Assembly (NCBI GenBank): GCA_037976565.1
Contig: CP137680.1
Coordinates: 29,316,348 to 29,380,347, forward strand
DNA from: Mesocentrotus franciscanus
Taxonomy: Eukaryota; Echinodermata; Echinoidea; Camarodonta; Strongylocentrotidae
DNA length: 64,000 nt
Direction of reading: 5' to 3'
Shown: in pieces, positions 35,801-47,800 of the stretch
How positions within the stretch are numbered: position 1 is the first letter of the stretch
How the letters are laid out: the number at the start of each line of letters is the position of its first letter
Translations under genes and position numbers: made by a program
Notes under the pieces: generated by a model
The model's database searches: none
Seen by the model: the letters and a program-made list of their open reading frames with translations, nothing else
What the model was told of the DNA's origin: nothing

Positions 35801-38800
35801 TCGATCATATTCGTGTTATTCGTGTGGGGACTCTTTCTCTCTCTCTCTCTCTTTCTTTCTCATACTCACACCCCCCTCTCTATTCTTACCGCCTACCTTC
35901 TCAAAATATGAAGCATGATTATATCATTTATATGTCTCACTCTCTTTATCCGGTCATCATTCACATTACATTATTTTGAACCTTCGCCTACACCGTTAAA
36001 TATAGACCCATTTGTGTGAAGAATGTTCATGTGTGATCCACAATGTCATATGAAGAGTTTCATTCCAAAAGGAGCTAAATCCACAAAATCTAAAAATTTA
36101 GTAAAATTCTGAAATAACTGGTAGATTTGTTTTCTTATCATATATTATTGGTCCAGGGCGACACCTTTAACATATATAACAACATGAAGGTACATGGCTA
36201 AAGGGAAAGTGGAGAAATAAAAAAAGGTGATTTACTCAGAAGTACCCAAAGTGGATTTAGCGCCTTTTTGGAATGAAACCGATCTGGATTTAGCTCCTCT
36301 TGGAATGAAACATGATATTGTACCTTTAAAAAATTTAACTTCCTGGTGAAATTTTAGTATTTGATATAATGCATTTTGTCCTTATGTAGGAAATCATTAT
36401 TTTAAGACAAAAAACTCAATTTTAATAAAATACAGATTTAGCTCCTTTTGGAATCAAGCTCTTCATATAGAGATATAGATTAATGTTGACTTATATTGTT
36501 ATGATTCTATCTAATGTATTACATTATCATGTAAATACTTTTCTAAAAATATTGTCTAATTTAGCCCTCTTGGTTGCGATGCATATTTTTGAATAAAACT
36601 AACCATTTTTATTATTGTGTAGATTATCCCTTTCCTCCATAACTCTTACCATGTATTAACTAAATAAAATCCAACACAACCGCACAGGCTTTCATAAAAA
36701 AGAAAATAATGAACCAAATGAGATTTAAATCAGCTTGTCCATTACCTATTGAACTTTGGCCAAACATTCCTTGTTGTATTCAGTGAATTCATTTCTCAAA
36801 CTCCAATTCCTTTTCGAACATAACATAGTGTAACAGGTCAAAATTGTACTGTTTTGTGGTGAAAAGACCAATCCAACATATTATTATGTAAAGGTAGTAT
36901 TAGTCTACACCCCCTCTGATAAGAACCCCAAACCTCCAAAACAAAAGACTTCCTGTCTCCCTCCCAGTACTAAAGCCCCCTTGTTTGATTAACAAGAAAT
37001 AAGACCCTTTCCCAGAACAGATTACCGGTACATGTGTAAGCTAGACCACCACGAGCTAGTGTAACTGTTATAAAAGTGGGCAGAGGTATTTGTCAGATTC
37101 ACTCCTGCACTGCACCCCATCCATGGGGCAGGCAGGGAGGTCGTCTCTGCAAGCTTTTGGGGTCACATTAGGTAAGAAGATTATTCTTTTGTCAAGGTTA
37201 ATAATTATTAAGATAATTAGTATGTTTGTAGATGTATTCTGATGTTAGTTAATAATAACCTTGGTATCGTTCTGGATGATACGTTAATGTGCTGAATTAA
37301 TTTGCATTCTGTAAGCTAGGTGTGGCATATTATCTGTTTAATCATTAGTAGGTTGATTTCGTTAGTGGGTTAAGCATTTGATTCTGATTTGGTAATAGTA
37401 ATTTGAGATAATTTGAATGTTACTATGTTATACAGTATATGTTCTAGTAATCTTTAGGAGTTATAGTTATAATGTGTTGTTATGGTTAACTCGATTTGGA
37501 TAATCACATTTTGCGAAACAGATAAAGTAATATTTTGAGAGTTAATAGTTTGCAGTTAAAGTCGTTGAATCGTTTTCAGTGTTTCACAATGATTTGTATT
37601 AATTATTATTCCTTTAGGTGTAACAGACAACATGTACGTATTAGAAGGAGGGTACCATCAGAGGAAACGGTACCGTCCTCTAGGCCAGATTGCCAGGGTG
37701 AGTGGTTATTATAATATAAACCACCAATTCAATCTAGTTTTAATCGAGAATTATGGTTGAATGTTTGATAAAGTTCACTTAATTGATGGTTGTATTCATT
37801 TATTTGTTGGAAGAGTTAATTATCCATGAAGATGGAAGAACTTTATTTGTGATTAGATACTGGTTATTTGCATGCAATATTGATTAAGTTTTAATGAATG
37901 GAATATAAACAACCTGTTTATCATTTATTATTATGAGTCGGCTTGACATCATATTGTTCAAATTCGTATCTCGGAGTCATAAACAAATAATATGTTTATT
38001 GCTATTATGTGTGTTTTTTTAAACATAACCTCATTTCTATTTAATTGTTTTAACTTTGTTTATTTATTCTGGTTTATGGTTTATTTTGCCTTGTAACTTG
38101 CACATGAAATAAAAAGAACCACAACACAAGGAATAGCGTGACGTGTCATCTGTACCAGTTTCCGCGTGTTACAAATGGCGTAATCGGCAGGATTTCATCA
38201 CCGCAAGTGCAAGCCCTGGCCTTCTGAGCAGCTAGCTTCAACATCTGTTTGCGACAATTCGATCGAACACAGACGTCTGGAAACCTGTAAATATGGCCTT
38301 AGTTTTAATATGCAACGATTGTGTATATTGTATGAATGTTTGTAGCCAAGCCAGTGTGCATGATGCTTTATTAAGGGGCTACATTGTGTTTGTTTAGAGT
38401 AATTTACTTGAATCTTTGAATGGAATACTTTTAGTGTATTCAGGTTAAATTGTTTCTGGCAAAGGAATATTACTATTCATAGGTTGTTCAGGGTGTCATG
38501 GTAATACTGTCTTTGGAACAGTCCATACCCCCTTTCATATTTAATTTTGGCTGGTTGGATGGAGCCTCAGCTAGGTGATGGCATACAAAGACACCGGTAT
38601 TTTATATATTGATAGGAGGGATTACAATATGTGTAGAGCAGGTATATAAGCTCTAGCTAGCATTGATAGCTTTGTCACTTTTGAATAGTCGGAATATTCC
38701 TTCATTTGAAACTTTGTTAAAGTTTTGGTAACTTAAGTAAGTTAGGTTGTAGCATGTATATTATATTTATTGTATTCATATGCATGGTGTATAATTTTTG

Positions 38801-41800
38801 GTTGAATTAGGACTGCATTTGAAAAGCAGGGGAGCCCATGAACGTGAAATGTTGTTTTATTTTGCGGTGTGTGGTACAATGGATATTGTATTGTTTTTTA
38901 CTGAGATTTCTGGTATTTAACTGGGATTTGGCTGGAATTACTGTTGGACTTAGCCGGGATGAAGTATTTAAATGTTTATTCCGAAAACCTCAACATGAGA
39001 CCGGAATCGCATGGAAGAAATACTGGGGCGACTATTAGGAACAGTAGGGTTTATCTCTCTACCTTTGTTTTTCTGTTAACCTCATAGAGAGGCCGGAAAG
39101 GGCACATTGGTAGCGAAGAGGATTATAGCCAAAAGTTATAAGATTTCTTTGTATATAGCAATGTCAAATTTGTGTATCTTAGGAGTTTGATACATTGTAA
39201 CATGCGAAAGGATTATCCGTAGGGCAAGGCCGTTACGAAATATAGTTGACAGTTAAGTTTTACTGCTGTATTTGCTAGAGTGTGTAAAGGTACTATTAGG
39301 ACGATTATTGTTTTTGGGTGTTTAGTGTAACACTGAGTAGATTAATTGGGTATATATATACCGTAAAAAATCATCTAGCTTGTTAGAGATGCCTGTAATA
39401 TGAAGATTTATGTTGATAACTAAGGTTTGGCAGTAGAGACTCTGAAACTGTTAGGATCAGTTGGGTAGCACTTATATAGGTAATGTGAATGCTAGGAGCC
39501 TCGACATGAGACCAGTATTATACATAATAGGGAGTGCGAGAATAACTGAAACAGTTGGGTTTTTTGCACTAGATATGTTTTCTGTTATTCTCGTCATGAG
39601 ACCAGAAAGTTCGTATTAGTGGTGCGGGTTGGCCATGCAATGGTGTTATGATTTCAATTTTCATATTTTGTATTACGCAAATAGATTTATGATCACATGA
39701 TTAATTTTGATTTGCATATTGGTAATTAGGCATTGGTATAAGGATCAGGAAACAGCCACGATGGTGACAAGGTATAGTGGGAATTTGATATATATATATA
39801 TTTTTTTTGTAGTCTGAGTGTCGGGACGACACTCAATTAAGCAGGGGAGTGTGTAACAGGTCAAAATTGTACTGTTTTGTGGTGAAAAGACCAATCCAAC
39901 ATATTATTATGTAAAGGTAGTATTAGTCTACACCCCCTCTGATAAGAACCCCAAACCTCCAAAACAAAAGACTTCCTGTCTCCCTCCCAGTACTAAAGCC
40001 CCCTTGTTTGATTAACAAGAAATAAGACCCTTTCCCAGAACAGATTACCGGTACATGTGTAAGCTAGACCACCACGAGAGCTAGTGTAACTGTTATAAAA
40101 GTGGGCAGAGGTATTTGTCAGATTCACTCCTGCACTGCACCCCATCCATGGGGCAGGCAGGGAGGTCGTCTCTGCAAGCTTTTTGGGTCACATTAGGTAA
40201 GAAGATTATTCTTTTGTCAAGTTTAATAATTATTAAGATAATTAGTATGTTTGTAGATGTATTCTGATGTTAGTTAATAATAACCTTGGTATCGTTCTGG
40301 ATGATACGTTAATGTGCTGAATTAATATGCATTCTGTAAGCTAGGTGTGGCATATTATCTGTTTAATCATTAGTAGGTTGATTTCGTTAGTGGGTTAAGC
40401 ATTTGATTCTGATTTGGTAATAGTAATTTGAGATAATTTGAATGTTACTATGTTATACAGTATATGTTCTAGTAATCTTTAGGAGTTATAGTTATAAAGT
40501 GTTGTTATGGTTAACTCGATTTGGATAATCACATTTTGCGAAACAGATAAAGTAATATTTTGAGAGTTAATAGTTTGCAGTTAAAGTCGTTGAATCGTTT
40601 TCAGTGTTTCACAATGATTTGTATTAATTATTATTCCTTTAGGTGTAACAGACAACATGTACGTAAGAAGGAGGGTACCATCAGAGGAAACGGTCCTCTA
40701 GGCCAGATTGCCAGGGTGAGTGGTTATTATAATATAAACCACCAATTCAATCTAGTTTTAATCGAGAATTATGGTTGATTGTTTGATAAAGTTCACTTAA
40801 TTGATGGTTGTATTCATTTTTTTGTTGGGAGAGTTAATTATCCATGAAGATGGAAGAACTTTATTTGTGATTAGATACTGGTTATTTGCATGCAATATTG
40901 ATTAAGTTTTAATGAATGGAATATAAACAACCTGTTTATCATTTATTATTATGAGTCGGCTTGACATCATATTGTTCAAATTCGTATCTCGGAGTCATAA
41001 ACAAATAATATGTTTATTGCTATTATGTGTGTTTTTTCAAACATAACCTCATTTCTATTTAATTGTTTTAACTTTGTTTATTTATTCAGGTTTATGGTTT
41101 ATTTTGCCTTGTAACTTGCACATGAAATAAAAAGAACCACAACACAAGGAATAGCGTGACGTGTCATCTGTACCAGTTTCCGCGTGTTACAATAGAATCA
41201 ATACATGTTCCATACTCCTAGTTTATACAAACTGAAACATAATTACAACAAATGTTTTTAATCGTTTGATAAACTAACATAAATACAACATAATTCATTG
41301 TTCATAATATCACAATTTATAGGAATAAAATATATCACAACAGGACAACATTCCCGCACTACACAGTAATTTCATCCCAAAAACTAGAACAAGCATTGCT
41401 TTTAACATATTATTATACAGAATTGAAATTGTGAGTTTTTCTTTTGTTAAAACACCCCAAGACCCTCTCCCTTCCTTTTCTTCTCTCTAACTTCTTGGAC
41501 TTATCCCTCCTTCCCCTCCCCTTCCCCTTTTCCCTCTTATTATGTATAGGGGCTGATTTTGGCTTCTAATGGATCCGTACAAAAATGGCGGACCTTAGGG
41601 GGCCTGCATAGCCTAAATCTGCACGTACGACACGCGCGCGCGCGGTACACGTAACATGAATATTCATTATATCGGACGTGACACCACAAACATGCATATT
41701 CATTACCTCCTTCTAGATGCGCTCCAAATGAGGCTACCGATGTTCTATGTACGTCTGCACCGAAAGATGGCGCAATTAAAAATACATTACAGCAGTGGTA

Positions 41801-44800
41801 CTAGCGATGTTGGTAAAATACCCTGGCCTTACACCGAGTCTCAAGTTTGAAATGCCCCCAAAAGTCACACCGCGCAACGCAGACACCATGGCACACCTGA
41901 ATATTTATCTCATATTGCAGCACATGATCGTAAGAAGTAAGTGAAATGATCTAAGGAGGAATATATACATACGCTCGTATGAACACAAACCAATAGGTCC
42001 GCTAATTGGCTCCGTTTGAAATATCTATTTAAAAACACTACACTACAGGGTCCGTGTATTATAGCCCTCTATTTTGTGTTTACCATTTTATTGCTATATT
42101 ATCCACTTCCTCATGGGTTGTTTTACTCGGCAATTAAGTAGATCTGATTTTCGAACTTTACATTTTTCATGTTTCTTTTTATTCAATCACAGATTACCAG
42201 CTGCATCTATTTAGCGGTATGGTCCTGGAACTTGGCTCAGTATGTCAGCTTTTTCACCAATGCAGATTATACAGGTAATTCACGCAGCTCACTGTCTCAC
42301 TAAGGGGAACGGGGCATTTATTACAAAGGAAAAGGGGCATTTGTTAAAGTAAAAGGGGCACCTATCATATTTTAATAGGGGCACGTATAAGTAGTGAAAG
42401 GTGCACGTATGCGGAAGGAGAAGGGGCACTTATCTGATTGAAGTAAACGTTTGCACTTATAGGGTACTTAAAAACAGTGTGTTAGGCATGTTGCAATAGA
42501 GAGAGGGAGAGAAAGTGAAAAGAAACCAAAAGTGGTCACGAAACCGACTGCCTACGAGATTGATATTTCGGTCTCGTGGACCTTTTGACAACTCTTCTGA
42601 GGGTCTACTAGACCGTCAATATCGCTCCGTGACCCGTCAGGCTCCATGATGTCCGTCTACAGGGATGTCCCCTGTTATAGATACTTTATACCATAGATAC
42701 TAAATACTTTATACCATAGATACATCTTATTCACTTTCCTCTTCAAATTTAACCCTTTCGAGACAAGCATTCCATCTTCACGGTTTCATAGTAAGTTTTG
42801 ATTAAGAGCCATATAAAATACACGAGGTGCGTAAAAAGAAATACAAAAATTCTGCACCCATTGTGCTTCTTTTTTTGCATTAACACGTTGTGTTTGACGC
42901 CAGGAATTTAAAAGAAAAAAAAAGCTTTACAAATCTTTAAATTGTCAAACACCTTGAAATTGACATAGCTCATATACATGTATATTGTTTACAGATATAA
43001 TAATGACATTTATTGGAACAGCGTAGCAATACAAGAAATATATTTTGGAAAAAATGGGCAATTTAGCCGTTAAAATACTGCTGTCACGAAAGGGTTTCAG
43101 ATGGACCTTCCTTTATGCTAATGACTATCGAATTTCTTCTAACTTATTTTCTTTTGTGATAATTCTTTAAAGTACCGGGTGCTGATGGGATCTATGCAGC
43201 ATACAGTATTGATATTATCGTCGCCGCTTTTCTTCTCATCGCATCCATTGTTCTCTTAGTGGGCGTGTCCCAGGTAGGTCCGAGAGACGAGTTATATGAA
43301 TAATGAGAGAGAAAGAGAAAGAAAGAGAGAGAGAGAGAGAGAGGGAGGGAGAGAGAGAGAAAAAAAAGAGAAAGAAGATAGAGAGATGGAGAGAAAAGGG
43401 GGAAGCAGGGGAAGGAGAGTGTTAGAGCATGGACCTAGCATCCATGGTTAGAGTGGCGGACATTGTGGAGGAGACAGAGAAAGATAGATTATTGGTGAAT
43501 AAGTGAGAGGGAACTGTCGTGACACTAGTGTCCGTTGGCAATAACCAATCTACATTTGCCACTCTTCACCCAGGTGGAGGTAATCGTCTAAAATTGGGGT
43601 TGCACAGAGCCCTCGGGAATAACAGTACTAATACTGGATAAATAAGACCATGAAATATAATGCGGCCATAAAAATAAAGATTATCAATAATGTGATAATA
43701 GATACACAAAGATGGCACCAATCAAATGTATAGGTTTGGGGGAATTAAAGCATTTTAAAGATTATTATACTACTTCGGTGAAGAGAGTGTTTGCCCTTTG
43801 ATATTCATTTTTAATTTACTGTCCCATCCGGGAACTCAAGTCAAATATGGGATCGAAATGACAATGCGTATTTCGTCAAAATCTATAGCATATTACAACG
43901 TTTTTCAACCGGGTTGCCGCGGCACCCTGGGGTGCTGAAAAACATCTTTTGGGATATCGCGAGAGAAATTTAGTTAAATCAACGAATTATTTTGGAGTAA
44001 CGTTGATTTCGTGAAAAACAAATTTCAGAAACTGTACACAGAAAAAAAATCCCGAATATCCTCATAATTGCGTATCGAGGTCATAAATATATGATTTTGT
44101 AAGATTCATGTACATTCGGCATCGAGGTACCCGCTACAGTACTTCATATTTTATTCTAGTGTGTTGATAACAAACAAAACAAAATTACCATTTTTAAATG
44201 GTAAAAACTCTTTTTTTTTCTCGCTCGCAACGATCGCCAGAGTGATGCAAAATGAATATTTTGGGATGAATTTGATATTGGGGTGACGCAAAACTCTTTA
44301 TTCCTTGAAAGGGTGCCGTGACTAACAAAAGGTTGAAAAACGTTGGCCCAATACATCATTCGTATATCTCCTACCTTTAATTGCAATTGACTATCTCGGG
44401 TTGTATTTCGTAAACAGCCTCCAGTCAACTGCATTTGCAATAATTTATCAAATCGGAAAAGGATTTCGTTGATTTTATTAATTCCTGAATTCCTATTCAT
44501 TTTGCAGGACAACGGGACGATGTTGATTCCTTACATGGTGGCGATCATGGCTCTTATGGTTTTACAAGCCATTGCATGGATTATCCTCTTCGTCGTCCTC
44601 GTAAGTGATCTTATCCGATGGCGTATCCAATGGGAGGGGGCGTACCTAAAATCTTTAACAGGTTGGGGTCAGAGGGGACACTCCAACTGTTTTGGTATCT
44701 GATTCTTTGCTGAAAATCACTTATTATTGTTACAGTGTGTTTGTAGTTTATTGACTGCTCACAGGCACAGGAAATGTTCCATCTCTATATTCGATTTGTG

Positions 44801-47800
44801 TCCCCCACCCTCCAAAGCAAGGGATAGCTTCTTCTACCTCCTTGGTTCCAAGTGACATTAATCGCGATTCCTGAATTTTGTTGCGAAGACTTTAAATATG
44901 AAAAGGATAACTCATAAGTTTTACTACAAAGAAGTTATATTACAAAGAAGGCTGTTAACTTTGAATATTCAAAAAATGATATATAAGGTATTCATCAACA
45001 AGTTAATTCCATAAACGATAGTTTCCGTTGAAACTAATAACCTCCATATTAATTATGTATGCCTATATCAAAGAGATTATCAATATATTAGAAGTTAATT
45101 GTGATTCTTTCTTTAAAACTTTTTGAGACACAACAAATGTATGGTCTCTTATTACTAAAATCGTCTATTATATCTGTCGCCGAAAATTTAATTCATAATC
45201 TTTGGTTTACCAAAATTATATGACTGTATATTCTATATGCTTTTATTATTTTTATTCTATTTAAGGGGGCCGCATCTATTGTACTGATCGTGAACCTTGT
45301 CTTCTGGCTCCTATTTACTGCCCTCAACGTAAGTATTTTAACAGTTCGCTTGCTTTCTGTGCCTCTCTGCATGGCTGCTCCTTTGCCACACGTGCAATTA
45401 TGGACAAAACAATAAGCGGAATGATTGCTTTGTGCAGCACAATGGGTTTGCAAAGTTACCAATTTTCAGTCTTGATTAACTCCAAGGCAAACCTTTTATA
45501 GATTTACCGTTATGGAATAATCTTGCCCTGGAAACAATCAATCTTGTATTCTTTGGTATATCTATCCCATGGTAATTACTATGTAGCACAGGTAGATAAT
45601 ATGTGTGGCATATAAAGGGTTAATGTTGAAGATAACTTTCAAGACTGAACATGAATCACCTCATTGTCATCGGGGGAGACTTCAACCTCCCAGGATGGGA
45701 CTGGATTAACCGAAGGGTGAAAGAATGTGGCCACCCTGCCTTACATCACAAGTTTGGAGAGATGTTGGATGACAATGGTCTAGTCCAACTAATAGAGGAA
45801 CCTACAAGACGACAGAACATTCCCGACTTGTACCTCACCAACAATCCTACCCTTGCATACAGTGTGTCCGTGGTTCCTGGCATTTCAGATCATGACTGTC
45901 CTCTTCTAATCCTGGACATGAAACCATCTAGTAGACGACAGATACCAAGACAAGTTCTGAAGCAGACTGGGACGCATTCCAGGTCAGCATGTCAAGAGTT
46001 GCAGATGAGATAGCATCAAAGTATGATGAGGCCTCCACTAGTGAACTGTGGGACATATTTCAGACTCTTTAATACCAACTTACCATGGGTGACTGCAAGA
46101 ATCAGGAAGCTCATCAAGAAAAGGACCAGGGTTATTAAGAGATGTAAAAACAAAAACTCTTGAAGACCACAGGACTTATCCCCTATGAACTTGAAGAGCA
46201 CAACAGATGTCTGAAGAGGAACATCCAGTCAGAGATGAGGAAAGAATACTGGAAATATCTTGAGTCGATCTTTGGAGGAGACGAGGATGACAACCAGTAT
46301 GGAGCCATGAAGAGATTCTGGAGCTTCATTAAACATAACCGGAGTGACAATGGAGGAATCTCACATGTCAACTCAGATAGAAGGAAGTTAACCGACCCCA
46401 CTGAGAAAGCTAATGCCCTCAACCACCAGACTCCAGTCCCACCTGATCTGCTACCTCCCAACTCGCCTTATGCCTTATGAAACCATGCCAGATATCATCA
46501 TCACAACGGCAGGTATCAAGAAATTGCTTGACAATCTCAAACCAAGGAAAGCCCCTGGTCCTGATGGGATTACCCCACGAGTACTCAAGGAACTGTCAGC
46601 TGTCAAGGCACCTTCCTTGTATGACATCTTCAGGAAGTCTTACAGCACTGGAGAGATACCAGAAGATTGGAGAAATGCCAACGTAGTACCAGTCTATAAG
46701 AAGGGAGACAAAGCAGAACTAAGCAACTACAGACCCATCTCACTAACTTGTATCTCATGTAAACTGATGGAGCATATCTTAGCGAGCAATATCATGACGC
46801 ATGGAATCCTTTAAGATATCCTGTACCGACAACATGGTTTCAGGCAACACAGGTCATGTGAGCTACAGCTGTTAGGACTGGTGAGCGACCTGATGAATAA
46901 CCTGCAAGATGGCAAACAGACGGACATCCTAGTGCTGGATTTTAGCAAGGCATTCGACAAGGTTGACCACCAGCGTATCATCCAGAAACTAGACTACTAT
47001 GGAGTGAGAGGACCCAACAATCATTGGATCGCCAGCTTTCTGCAGAACAGAAAGCAGCAGGTGGAATCCGGGGTGCATCAGGGCTCTGTTCTCGGCCCAT
47101 GCCTCTTCTTGTACTTCATAAATGACGATGCCATCATCTACCTCACTGTACAGTCAGATACTGATGCTGACCAACTACAACAAGATCTCAACAAACTCTA
47201 TGACTGGACCAAGAAGTGGATCTGAACACCAAAAAGTGTGAGGTCATCTCAGTCACCAGGAAGCGAAACAGGATTGTAACTCCATCCTTACTCCTGTAGA
47301 AGCCACAAAATACCTTGGTGTCACTATAACATCAGACCTGAGATGGAACAAACACATCGACAGTGTCTGCCAAAAGGCTAACAACACCCTGGCCTTTCTA
47401 CGAAGAAACCTGCAGGTGAGCTCTTCCAAGTTGAAAGCAACAGCATACAAAAGACTAGTCAGACCCCTGGTGGAATATGCCTCTTCCGTATGGGATCCAT
47501 CAACGGCCAAATACAAAAACAAGCTAGAAATGATCCAGCGAAGGGCAGCCCGATACACATTGAATCGATACTGCAACACATCCAGCGTATCTTCAATGTT
47601 GCAGGAGCTTGGATGGACATCACTCCAACAGCGACGAGAACACCTTCGCCTTGTGATGTTCTACAAGATTCACAACCAGCTAGTTCCATTCAACTCAGAG
47701 GCACACATCACCAAATCCATCAGACCAATAAGAACTGTTCACACACAAGGATATCTCCGACCTCAATCCAGGACTCAGCAACACCAGAACTCCTTCTTCC

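Larger units (their letters stand above)
36829..41191 (+). mobile_element. Non-autonomous LTR retrotransposon in copy B intron 1
   Basis: Two near-identical direct LTRs (36829-38173, 39852-41191) both begin TGTAACAG and end TGTTACA. They flank a 1678-bp interior and are bordered by ATAG target duplications (36825-36828, 41192-41195). A primer-binding site begins two bases after the 5' LTR (TGGCGTAATCGGCAGGATTT from 38176), complementary to a tRNA 3' end with CCA. A purine-rich tract (AAGCAGGGGAGTG) precedes the 3' LTR. No gag or pol homology is seen inside; the longest frame (38838-39038) is short and unlike either. Movement must have used proteins of another element. A 4-bp duplication is compatible with a Ty3/Gypsy-type integrase. 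Confidence 0.88.

Noticed and set aside
38838..39038. A gag-like protein in the LTR element interior
   Set aside because: 66 residues, no zinc knuckle, capsid or protease motif; the interior shows no long frame on either strand.
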